Positions 22,101-33,886 of a stretch of 64,000 nt of DNA are shown here, in pieces. The stretch spans positions 6,403,001 through 6,467,000 of the forward strand of contig NC_088308.1 in NCBI RefSeq assembly GCF_910592395.1, written 5' to 3'. Numbering within the stretch: position 1 is the stretch's first letter; each line of letters begins with the position of its first letter. A program made the position numbers and the translations under genes. Below the pieces are notes generated by a model. It was not told the origin of the DNA. It ran no database searches and was given only the letters and a program-made list of their open reading frames with translations. Source of the DNA: Lineus longissimus (Eukaryota; Nemertea; Pilidiophora; Heteronemertea; Lineidae).

Positions 22101-25100
22101 GACCTATAACCGTTGGTGATTTCTCATGGGGATTATCAGGCTTCTTTCATTAGATTCTCAGCTTTGACTTCGTCAAGTGGCACGATTCGTATCTCAACTT
22201 TTAGACGTTTAATGGTGATTACGGATTTCTCACAATAGAGAGGTTTAGAGACGTTACGTGTACTCATACATGTGCGTGAGGTGTACCACACACTTCTTTC
22301 TATACGCATTTCATTAGATTCATTAGATTCATAGACATTGCCATCATTTTAGTGGTCATCCATTCATTTTGTAATTGACACTTTCTCCCCCACAGTTTGT
22401 TATGGTCTTTTCATCCCCTATGACAAATCTTTTATTCTGATTACTAGACGTAAATCTGGACTTGTAAATCTATCACCATATAATGCATGGTCGCTCTCTC
22501 TCGAGGTGTTTGGTGGACTATTCTAGCCAAGCAATTTCAATCAATTATCTAAGAATATGCCGTCATTACCCCAGATGATAAAAGACACTTGGCCAATCAT
22601 TCGGCATCCATTTTACTTTCGAACAGCAGTCCTCAGGTGATTCTGAGTAAATAGAGTCTGAGCCTCTTTCTCCCCGACTATAAGCAGTACACATAATGAA
22701 AGTAATAAAACAACTCAACCCCTCTCATTAAAAGATACGGTCGAACAAAGACCGGGCTAAGAGTATCCATACCAATCATTACGCCGTTCTCACTTAATCT
22801 TTCTCTCCCCCAACGGATATACCAAACGTGGAATATTTTACATCCATTTCCTTTACTAGACTAAATGACAAGTGCCCACAGCGACATCTAGCTTAGCACT
22901 TAATAGGAACTTAGCATTCTGGACTGGTTTAGTGATATCACTATGCATACATTTGCCATGATGACGGCGGTATTGTTGGCACAATCTTTATTTGGTGGAT
23001 AAATGGCGTCGTGGGATGTGTGGTTGGACGTGATAGGAAACAGTCCTCGCATAAAACTAGTTTAAAATGTTAATTTGATTGACTTCGGAATCCCCCTGGT
23101 ATCTTATACCTGTTTTATTCTATCATTCTTATTGCTATATTTGCGGATAGGAAAAAAACGGCTCAGTTGTATTGGATTGAAATTAAGCAAATATCCAACA
23201 ACAGACTATTGTACATGTACCTCGCTCAAAATCATTCAAAATCATTCGTTTATCTGGCATTTCTGGTATTACACATTCCCATCTTTGATGTCTGGGGATA
23301 ATGCTAAAGCTTCTCGTTGCAAGGATGTTTACGACAGCGCAGCAGCATTAGGGAAGAGGTTTAAGGACATCACAATATTGTCATCCCTCTTCGCCTTAGA
23401 ATAGAAGGCCAGACCATCAAGAACGTCAGGCCATCTTCGGAGGCGCTGCTTAATTGCTCCTAATATTGTTCCTTGTAGTTCTCCGTAGAGAACTCGATTC
23501 CAGTCTTTGAAAAAGGATTTGCAACCCAATGCGTAGGTCTGGGCACATTTGCTTTTACATGTACGTTTATATATCATACTTGGCTGTATTGTTCTGACCC
23601 ACCTTCTTCTAGAAGCAGATTATAACTGACAGTATCATGTTAGCATTACTGCATCAAACTAGCAGTAATTCCCAAATGTTACGATCACTTCACACCGTCC
23701 TTTATCATCGGACCAATCTACCAATTTATGGTTTTACGAGCAAGTGCATCAGCCATTCTCATTTTAGTTTCAAATGTATCAATCTATAGGCGATGTTTTA
23801 TTATTTTGTTTACGAATGCCCCCTGATAGATGGACATGCCTGCGCTTTTTACGCTGTTGATACTAAATAGCGTACTCTAATGATTTTATCGGGATCTAAT
23901 CGGCCAGTGTCAGGCACATATGAAACAAAATGTCATTGTTTCGATGGTAACAGATGAATGGACCCTTTGACATCACCCGAAAGTACCACCCGTAATTGAA
24001 AGTAAAACATAAAAAATAAAGTCTTTTCTGATAGATCTTGCCAAAGGCATTTTGGCTCACCTCTTGTCACTTAACACACAGCCATGGGCAGCCGGTGTCA
24101 TAGTTGACGGACATTGTATAGTTGACACCGAGAAAGAGCATTGTGACCTACCCCAAGGATAATCAAGAGTAGTTTACCGACCAGCCTGCGTCATTTCTGC
24201 CAGGTCCAAAACAGCTTGATCTTCGCGTATGGTGCAGATCGATGGACCTGCCAGCGCGATTTTGGCCAATGAAAAAGTTTGCTCGGCCTACTCGGATTGG
24301 TCCCGGCATCGACTATCTGACTTGTAAGTTATGTAGTCATCGTGATACAGACCACACCTGTTCTCTTGACTACTGGAAAGTACGAAATAAAATTGTTGCT
24401 TTACACATTGGAATAGTTCTCATGTTCGTAATGGCGACACAGAAGCGGGTGCAATGATTTCTTTTCGTTTCTCGTTGAACCGTTTCCCCATTGTATTTTC
24501 CCCGTAAAACTTAAGCCTGAAGCCTTTCTCCTACTGATAATAAAACGTGAGTTCCAAATTTTAAATAGTACGTTACTTGAACAATGATTCCAAGCTAACA
24601 TCTTCCAGCTAACCGCAACACAAACTTCCATAAAGTTCACACAATGAACGAGTTAGGAAAATTCGGGCGACTGAAAAAAATCACCAACATGCTAAGTCAC
24701 CTTCGCTTCCCAACTAATTTGTCACCTCAGGCATGCAAGCGGCATTGTCAGCGAAGGAGGTGTATACATCATGGTTGTTAGTGCGATGTTGACTCGGAAG
24801 AGCTTGGATGAAATGTACTACATAGAGTTATATCAAGTTTCCACCGCTCGTTTGCAAGGCAAATATACCGTTAGCAGAGATATTGTCATTTCAAGCTGTT
24901 TGTTGATGGTGGGCGGAGACCCTGGTTGATGGTCGTGGATGATACCCGGGCCATGTAGAAAAGTATTGGGAAATGAAAAAAATGTTTTGTTTGAATATCA
25001 ATTGATTCAATAGAATGAAAACGAGTATATGTATATGCAATGTACATTGTATGAACACACTGCATTTATAATGGATTATCAGCAGTTCCTGCATGGTGTC

Positions 25101-25196
25101 GAATAATGACATAAATGCCATTGGGGCTGCTCATTTAGTACGTACGCATTAAGGGGAGGACCATTTTAGAATTTTTAGGCGATTTTAGGCAATTTT
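19153..25196. other. Gene-free stretch
   Basis: No recognisable gene. Frames at 20910-21128 and 21318-21620 (plus) and 23329-23577 (minus, DWNRVLYGELQGTILGAI) are chance-sized and unmatched. Pyrimidine-rich non-coding DNA occupies about 22.0-22.9 kb. Confidence 0.35.
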
Positions 25197-25355
25197 GCGT
25201 ACACGTACGTACGGGCAGAGTTACATCGCGTACGTACATGTATGTACAAATGTACATGTACATGTACGCCAGGGGTGCTTGCGTACGCTTACGTACTGGA
25301 GGAGAAGGCCGTAAAAATCGAAAAATCGTGCGTACATGTACATGTATATGCGTAC
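25197..25355. repeat. GTAC/CATG palindrome cluster
   Basis: Dense ACGTACGT, TACATGTA, GTACATGTAC and GCGTACGC strings, for example CGTACGTACATGTATGTAC and TGTACATGTACATGTACG, interspersed with unique sequence. It is self-complementary at many registers and could form hairpins or cruciforms. TACATGTA motifs recur elsewhere in the window, but this is the densest site. Confidence 0.8.
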
Positions 25356-28223
25356 TGCTACTGGCAGTTACAAAAAAATGTACTGCACAGAAAGGGTGTT
25401 TGAGTACGAATTCCTCAGAACCACATGTATTGGTGAACGTACATCAAATGAACGATATTAAATGAAATTGATAGTTTTTCCATCGGGAAAACGAGTATTT
25501 ATGTTCACGTAATAGCTGGTTTATAATAGCGCAATATGTTACTTTACTGTGATCTAATGGGGAACTTGGGGAATGACCAGAAGTGAAATAAACAACGCCG
25601 ACAGTACTAAATCTAAGAATTAACTTGACATATCGTCGATGTTATAACGTAACCCTGATAATCGCAAATGGTGGTCACTATAACGTAATTACAGTTATCG
25701 CTTTTGTGGGTGTAAGTGGTGAGTGGATGACGGCGGCCTCTTTATCGTGAAAACCAAGGGACCAGTGGTGATGAGGTTGAGCAGTATTTTGTCGTCTTGC
25801 CAATCCAGATGAAGGGCAGACGGTCGTTATACTGGCAAGCCAATGTCATTCTTAACTTATTTTGATGACATGGTATTTCAATCATCATATCCGTCCCGGA
25901 TTCTCAATCGAATCCTGCTATAGACGCCCGCCTGAGTCACCATTTCCTTCTAGCTTACGAGCAGACCATATAGAGGCGACCAGACAGATTCTAAACCACC
26001 GTAATTTGGCAGGGTCGATGGTATGGTACATGTACTGTACATGTCTCTTAGCATTTAGTGTTTTTCAAAACCATAAAAAAAAATTCTGAAGTTGATTTGG
26101 TGGGCTATACCAAGTTGTCCGATGGCCAAGACGCACTACTCTTTTCTTATGACATATTTTTTTTAGTGAGTCACTTATTCCCCGAACATTATCTAGATTG
26201 TCAATGCATTTTTCCCCGAAGCGCAAAATCCCTGGAGGTAAAGCGATGGATATAATTTTCGAAAAATTATGAATTCAAGAAAGGAATAATAAAGTGTATT
26301 TTGAGCCGTAATTCCTTCCGCCATATGAGGCAAATGGCAAGAGTGCGGGCGTTATTTGTCCGATAAATATTTTAGATGTTAACTTTTCATACCACTCAGT
26401 CACTTACCTAAAGTCTTGCATTCCTGACTAAACTATTGAATTAGGAATAAGTTTCCATACATGAAAAAAGAAGATGAGATGCATAACTTTTCCGCCTTCT
26501 TAATGGTAGTTATAAATGTGAGGAGTGTGCAACGCGAATCATGAACGAAACTGTTGGATGTACATGTAGTAATATTCTCCTAAGAATCAAAATGACACTA
26601 TTTTTAAAATGCCGGTGATAGATTCATATTCTAAGAGTATATTTGGCAAAGTATAGGCGTAGCTGCATGGAGCTGTCAATTGTTTGCTTGATGTTTTCGA
26701 AAATGCCCGGGTACCGGATACCGGTATTTGGTATTGGAGGTAAAATAAATAAATTACTGACCCTACATACGCATTAATACGGCTTCTGTAAATTATTTTT
26801 TACTCAGTGTCGTAAATAGCGATATGATGATGTAATGGGTGAGAAATATCTTATTCACAGCCCACAAAATGTACATTGTTTACTTTCAATTAATTTTCCG
26901 TTGGGTTCTGGTTTTTTTTGTGGGCCAACCGCGGCAGGCTTCAAGAAAACCCCCTCTAATGTCGCAAATCGTGTCTGTCCACCTTGGTGCTAATAATAGC
27001 TAACACATGTATTAGCCGACAGACGCGCTCTGCACGTAGATCTGATAGCCCTGCTAAGCCGGTAACTGTTTGTAATTAATTAGTATATCAGACCTACTTG
27101 TATAGGGCTGACATTCTGTGATATTCATCTGAGGATGTTTATCTTTTGGTGATTACCACCATTACCTCACGTAACTTGCCCCGTCCCTTCCTGCAAATTG
27201 GTCGGTGGAAATATTATCTGCGGTGAGAAAACTGGGTAATCTACCATCTGCAGTGAGGTTGCGGTAATTGAAAAATGGCAAAAGTTATTCTTATTATCAA
27301 CGACAGGATTCTGTCGTAGCACGATCTTCGCCTCAGAATAAACTGATGTTAACTGTCCGTTTTTCGCATGAGTTGTCTGTTCCATTAATAAATTATACAA
27401 ATTGGATCGTTATTCTGCACCAGCCGATTTAATTCCATAAAAAAATTCATGTTAGAAAATGAACGGCCATCCTCTAGCTATACATGTACGTTTTCCCTAA
27501 AAGCTCCCAATAGGTGGCCAGTGTGTAGCCACTTTTGGCCAATCACAAGGCAGACTCGAAAATGTAATGCATGAGTCTGCACGTGACAAACAACGGCCTT
27601 AATCGGCTGTACGATGTTTAGTGCATAGGCTACAACGATTTTTTACGAACTGGATGCTTCTTACACCCTCCGAAAACCAAATGGGGCAAAAACTGCTCAA
27701 AACCCGAAAGTTATCATCATCATCATCACTTTCTCTTTTTTCAATGTGAACATAGAGTCTCGTCAATGCAGAAATCATAATCTAGCAGAATTAAATCTAT
27801 ACACGAATCCATCTTATTCATCGTTCGATCATCGCGTGCGGATTTCAGAAATCGTGACCACACGTACCATCGGCATTATTGGTTGCAAATTGAGTCTTGG
27901 CTTGTCCAAATTAGACTTTGCGTGCAAGTAGATATATTTCTTCAACCAATTCACTCAACAATTTAGGCTGCATGTGATTATCGGAATGCGTTGAGTGTGT
28001 TAAGGTAGTGGCGTGATACAGTAGATTACGATAATTTCGTAATGATGTTCACTTTCTCAAAAATCTAACACGTAAGGCATTCCGATAGTCGAATCGGGGA
28101 AGGAAAAATATACAATTCATTTGCATTATCAATGACGCTGTTTAATTTGTTCCTTTTTATTCAAGTTCTTGAAATTTTCAATACACATGCAGTCAGTCTT
28201 CCTTTAAAGAGCGTAGACGATTT
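25356..28223. other. Gene-free stretch
   Basis: Non-coding. Contains GGTACATGTACTGTACATGTC (26028-26046 region), an (ATC)5 run near 27716, and a CCAAT/E-box-bearing patch (about 27535-27590: GGCCAATCAC, CACGTG) that could be regulatory but has no attached gene. Confidence 0.35.
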
Positions 28224-28411
28224 GTGATCCGTCACAGCAAAACCAGGCGCATGTCGCTCTGAGCTTGGCAGGTTGAGACGGACTGTTTGTTTATTTCTCT
28301 ATTGTCTGCCTTTTGTGAAATATGAGCACATCAATTTCTCCCATTATCTTCTGGTGTCATTTAGGCTCATCTTCTGTGCGACATGCGCCTGGTTTTGGTG
28401 TGACGAGTCAC
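28224..28411. mobile_element. Inverted-repeat (MITE-like) element, 188 bp
   Basis: The left arm 28224-28257 and right arm 28378-28411 are 34-bp inverted repeats with about 31 matches; the shared core is CAAAACCAGGCGCATGTCGC. The 120-bp interior has no coding capacity. Weaker complementarity continues a few bases inside the arms (GAGC / GCTC). Confidence 0.8.
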
Positions 28412-29710
28412 ATTTTCTAATGCAACATTTCTAACACTTCCGCCGTTTCATTGGCCAATCAAAAGTAAACAATCCGACTACTTCGGTGCAGTTTTCTGAT
28501 TTGAACCAATGAAATAGCTGTAATGATTTGGGTATAGTGGTGTCGGCCAATTTTTATTTACATCAAAGGCATTAATTTTTGAATATGTTAAAACCGCTCA
28601 CCGCTCTTAAAATGATGAACAAAGAATCAGGGTGATCGACATCTACACAGTGTGTCCCGAAAAGAATTCAGATCATGTCGAAAACGATTGTGAAATCGCG
28701 CGTGACATATATTGTAATGTAAAGAGTACCACGTTACAAGTGAAGCCGTGACTCTATTGTATGTGTAGACCCATCATTGCCTCATTGCATCAGCAGTAGC
28801 AGTTCTGGCTGCACTCATTTCATTGGCAGCAGAAAGTGTTCTCTATTGGCAAACTGTGCTAATTACCTTGAATATAGCATAGCTACTCATATAACAATGA
28901 TGCCAATTACACGGAACGCAGTTACATCAATATATTCAATTACACCTTTGGAAATTGATGCCAATAAATGCAATCGGATCCCCGTACCAAACACTAAATA
29001 TCCGATACCAAAGCAAGTAAAGAATCAATATCATCATGTTTCCTATTGGCCGTGAGAGGTATCAAACAAACCAACACATGCCAAGTTCCCGCGTAGATTT
29101 TCGCGGGAGATTTTCTCAACATGACCAATGGCCAGATTTATTCTCACAGGGATCAGACGACATGAATTTTCTCAAAAAACCCGCGGAGAAGGTATTTTCG
29201 TGTTTTCCTGTGATATATGCCGGTGTTGTCTGTTTTTGCTGGGAACTTGCGGCGACTTTGATGGGTTTTCCAAAAATATAGTCTCTTCGGGCTTCAAGGC
29301 AATTACAACAAAAATATCATCGTTGTCTCTTTTTCTTTTTTGTACCAGCAGTTTGAGATATCGTTTTTTCTCTGTTGACAATAAGCTCTGATCTGAGGTC
29401 GGCTGAAGGTTTTGTTGTCCCCCAACAGACAGGCGATTCTTTGATGCAAGCCCAGAGTTAAGACATTTCGACATGGTAGTGTTTTACGGCGGATTTCTCA
29501 TCTCGCGGCCCGGCCAGCCGTAGTCAAAGCAGAAAGACGATTTGCATTCAATATGATGCGTTGAAGTCTTTATTATATCAAAAGCTACGTGATTTGTAGG
29601 GTTTCTGTGTTACACTTTTTTAACGTTCCTTTTCGAAAACAAAACATCAGCGAACAAATTCTAAAAACAACAACAGTTTTCAGGCCAAGTAAGAGCAAAG
29701 GTACGCTCTT
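28412..29710. other. Gene-free stretch
   Basis: Short frames on both strands. On the minus strand about 28870-29030 reads as a hydrophobic sequence broken by stops; it was considered as a degraded membrane-protein exon and not accepted. A CCCGCG...CGCGGG pair lies at about 29088-29106. Confidence 0.35.
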
Positions 29711-29933
29711 AAAATTAAATAGTAAAAGTATTTTTACTACTCTGGTATAAGTTGCTATTGCACCGACTGTGAAATTAGTTGTTTTAACTACCAAAACTAC
29801 CATTTTAATGGTAGTTTTTACTCCTTTTTTAGTTTGAACATCTAATTAATAGTTTGTTTTTACTTTCACAATTGGTGCAAAAGGAACTGCCAATTATTTG
29901 TTTTTACTAATAATTTTTGCAATTGTACACTAT
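29711..29933. repeat. AT-rich imperfect long palindrome
   Basis: Centred on AAACTACCATTTTAATGGTAGTTT (29793-29816). Outward from the centre both arms carry TTTCACA(G/A)T(C/T)GGTGCAA and TTTTTACTA(A)TAATTT blocks in the same order. Arms are roughly 100 bp with indels. It is probably a foldback or MITE remnant. Confidence 0.65.
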
Positions 29934-31950
29934 CACTTCCCAAAATTTTACGACACCACCAGTCATAACATATTAAAACTAAAGTCTGTTTTTTCCACAT
30001 CATTTGGGGCTCTTGAGCAAGATAGACTACTGGTTAGATTTTTATTTGGTTTTTATTGATCTTAGATTCGCGACAAACAGAATTTGTTTGCGTTCAACAC
30101 AGCCATGACAGTGTAGAAATTAAAAAATCCTTCATCGATGCTCAATGGTAATAAATCCGTGGGTCAGGGTCCGCTGGATAGACACATCAAAGAGATGGAC
30201 TGGATAGTAAAATTCGGTCTGACGGGCCGGATGCTCGAAGAACCTTAGATTAGAATAATATATCTGTGATGTCAATTGATTTGGGTTTCTTTGTGAAATA
30301 TATCGCCCGCGCTGTTATACAGAATCACCAAAGTTCCCTCAAACTGATATGAATGGACGTGATGGAATGATAGCCATGCAGCAAAATGAGTACGATATAC
30401 CAGCTCTGTTATTCTAATCATGATGAGATATCCGCCTAGTTCTTGTCAGGGTTAATTGAGCAGCTCGCTTCTTCTGTAAGCAGCTCGCATGGCTGAAGAT
30501 TTACCAATCTCGGTTTGATATTGTTTCGCACGGTCTGAAGAACGGCTCCGGAAACTTGCACTAACCGAAAATCTATGACCCCGCGGCGGGAAACTTGGCA
30601 GAAGTTGGTCAGGATATTGGCGATAATCAATCGTCTTTTAGAGTAATCATGACCGTCACTGCATGTCGTGTGTACCTAAAGAAATCATTATGACATGTCC
30701 GACTTTAAGTCGTAAGCACATTTAAGAAGGATTTCGTCATCAGTTGTGGCACACGGGATAGCGAGAGTGAAACATCAACCCCCTGAATTCAAACTCATAA
30801 TCGTACCGTAAGGTGCATTGGAATGTCATTGCAACCCTATGCACATGTAGAACCGAAGCTAATATTAAAGTAACTGGTAACGTTTCTTGTTTGTCATTCC
30901 AACCAAAATAGTTTGACGCCTTCGATAGTGGTAAGGCAACAACACAATGGACTCTTACATGTATTATGTTATTTAAATAACAAATACAGTCTTTTGTACA
31001 TTGTACTTTAAGTTCTTTGGTAACATTTTTCGATCAACGACAGTTTTAAGACAGAAATCCGAAATGTTTATCACAGTCTCAAGGTAGGAGTTAGATTTAC
31101 TGCAAGGATGAGATAGGAGAAGATGAATCACATTTATGGTCTCGTTGGTCTCTAGTTCCTTGAGTTAATTAAGAACTCTCGCCTTTTATGCTCTTGTGTC
31201 TTTCTCTTAATTAAGTGATAAACTTTGAATGGCATCACAGTTATTCATTGCAACACCATCAACATGATCAAAGAATCTTTTCCATGCAACGAATCCGTCA
31301 TGTTTTGTCGTGATCCTCTAACCCCACCCTGAAACCTTGGTTGCAATGTTTCATTTGTATAATGGTTCATATACTAGTCTCGTTTTTGTTTTTGCGTGCG
31401 ACAGTCATGGAGGTATAGAATGTGCCGGAAGCAGCTTCTCGGTGGGTTATGCCTAAAGTAATAAATATATAAGGCGATCGATTTTGCTAAAATGTCTGAA
31501 GTGTGAGGTGTTTCAGCATAGAGTGGAGCTGTCATTTTGCCAAAAAACCTTTTTGGTCTAAACTTGAGTTCAACCGAGGCGGTGTTTGGTTACCCCAAGT
31601 TCGGTGTCAGTTCCTAAGGCCCACTAAGCATGATCTAAAGAAATTGATGTCGTGATAAGATGCCAGCATTTCAAAGTCAAATGTACTACTGACGAAGATT
31701 TGCGGCGATAAGAACAATTTGTCTTTATGTACAGCCTTCTTATACGTATGCTATATGAGGCGGATCCATCACAGCTATCAATGTATTTCCGGTTGAGATG
31801 AATGACCCAACTTGATCATGTTCTTCTCTTCAGTGTACCAACCAGGGACTCACGGGAAACTAGGATGCCTTTCTACAAAGATTGCCATGATGAAGCAAAG
31901 CCCGCTGAACTCTCGCTACCAGAAGCTTACTTCCTACAACTGCGAAAGTC
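29934..31950. other. Gene-free stretch
   Basis: AT-rich; only chance-sized frames (for example minus 30436-30630). No repeat structure noticed. Confidence 0.35.
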
Positions 31951-32932
31951 AATCAAACAGATCAGAAGAACGTCAATCAGAAGTCGTACAGTGAAATTGA
32001 ATTCCCATCATTCCTTAAATATCTTCATCTATTGTCGTCAGGGCCTGGGTATTACTTGGGGTTGTAACCATGGTAACTGTGAGTGAATGAGACAGACACG
32101 GAACACTAGATAACCAATTAGATCGGCAGCTAAGGGTAGTTTGCCCAAACAAAAACGCCCTCCTCCCCAGGCCTACATGCAACAGGGTTCCCCGCTGGAC
32201 TTTTGAATGTCCTAGGCTAGCAGTCTAAATTTAAATAGACTCGGAGTTTATCCTAATGAGCAAAATGCCATTAATTCCCCCTCGCCATACGGTTGCTCAT
32301 TGCCGTGTAAGGGAATCAGACAGAATGGATCCGGACGTCCGCCAGAGATTGCAACTTGAAATCGAATTACGCATCACCCGGGTCGGGATACTTGCAATAG
32401 GGATGCACCTGGAGAAGACTGAAAGTATATGCAATTAAATTAAAAGCTTTGAAGCAGGCCTCACTGCATGATGACAGCACTGTAGGTTACAACGCAATGT
32501 CTACTTTCTCTTCTTCGTGTACTAGTAAACCAGGATTTCACGTAATTTGGTCCTTTTCCTCGTGAGCCTGCCGAACAACTGACCCGAACAACTGAACCCT
32601 CTTCTCCATAAAGTCGCTCATTGCCGTGAAAGAAAATCAAACAGAACGGACGTCCGCCAGTGAAATCGAATTCCCCATCAATGTTGCCACCTGTGTCGTG
32701 TTACTAAGCACGAAACTGTCACTGAAGGCGACAGAGGCCATGGAATACAAAGCCAATTAAAAGCTAGGTAGCAGACCTCGTTGCCACTGTTGTAGCCGCA
32801 GGGCTTTTTATCATTTTGGATGAAGATAACGCGTGATGTGATATATTGTAGGCGGGGCTGGTCCACAACCAATACTCTTTTGACATGTTTGAGATCACCT
32901 CTGATCTTAATTCGACCTTGTGCGCGGTCGTT
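31951..32932. repeat. Divergent tandem duplication, 321-bp period
   Basis: Copy 2 starts at 32292 and copy 3 at 32613. Both begin GTYGCTCATTGCCGTG, continue through AATCARACAGAAYGGA and GACGTCCGCCAG to GAAATCGAATT, and 139 bp further on both carry CAATTAAA...AGC...GCAGRCCTC (32431 and 32752). A partial first copy lies at 31951-32012 (AATCAAACAG ... CAGTGAAATTGAATTCCCATCA). The equal 321-bp offset at two separate anchors supports true tandem duplication. Confidence 0.75.
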
Positions 32933-33802
32933 GACTGTGGGCGAGTTACCTGACTCTAGACGTACCATCTCACGATAATAGACCGGATATTTGTCCAAGC
33001 TCATCGGCAGTCAGAAGGCGCACAGACAGATAGGAGCCCCGCGATCTCCCTACCAAGAAAATAATGGATACTGATGGCGGAATAATGGCCGAGGCAGCGC
33101 GAGTTATCACATTGTAAGTGCATCAGGAACCATGAAATCCGGGCATGAAATATTAACCTCGAGGCTGTTCAGAATGCTAAAGTTGTTTGGGTAATTTCAG
33201 ATGAACTTTGGTTGATTTGTTGTCATTGTCTTTGGCAACGCATGCGTGTAACATGATGTTGGAAATACATTATGAGCTATGAATGAAAGATGGATTGGCC
33301 GAGAATGACCTTGCTTCTTTTTCTCAACCGGCGTGTTTTCTACGGTACCGCGTCCAAACCGCCTGAAATATTCTTCGATAAAAGGACTGAGTGAACTACA
33401 TGTAGGAGGAAACTGGTAGTCCGGCACATCTGAGTGCTTCATTTATGCTTCAGCGGCACAGTGGTCACCACTTCTAGAATAGCGGGTTGAATGCAAGTTG
33501 AATGACCAAGCACATAGCGCTCACACTGATCTGGGCAAACTCCTTCGTCTTTGCGAGGCCTGGTCCCTACATTAGCGAGTAGTCAGAAGTGGCTAGAATG
33601 GACTTGTTAGATTTTTAAAATGCCACATGTAACTCACTTGCGAAAGTGACGCCATTTTATTCTCTGCGGACGAGTTTACGATGAATTAAGTGGTTCTTAG
33701 CCTCTTCACTCGTTGTATGAAGTTGATCACTCCACCGCTACGCATTTCCGGTATCCTTCTCAAATAGTGCATGAGTGTGTCTGGTGTTGTGTAAAGACTT
33801 AC
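32933..33802. other. Gene-free stretch
   Basis: Minus-strand frames 32678-33004 (108 codons, partly inside the duplication) and 33197-33442 (81 codons) are unmatched and lack supporting splice signals. Confidence 0.3.
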
Positions 33803-33886
33803 TTTCTGGTCAAAATAAGGAGATTGAAGTATACTCATAATCGGATCGCATAAAAGCTCCTGGGTGTTAGGCTGTACTTCACCCAT
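33803..33886 (-). CDS. Candidate first coding exon, unknown protein
   Basis: ATG at 33886 in good context (G at -3, G at +4), 28 codons (MGEVQPNTQELLCDPIM ... SPYFDQK), then an exact consensus donor AAA|GTAAGT. The N-terminal MG is compatible with myristoylation but may be coincidence. No downstream exon could be identified. The frame also continues open to 33686. Confidence 0.25.

Noticed and set aside
23329-23577. 82-codon minus-strand frame with coding-like residues
   Set aside because: Chance-sized, no partner exons, no family recognised.
28870-29035. Hydrophobic minus-strand sequence resembling part of a multi-pass membrane protein (tetraspanin-like spacing)
   Set aside because: Broken by several stops, readable only if TGA is taken as Trp, no splice signals; hydrophobic stretches arise easily in AT-rich DNA.
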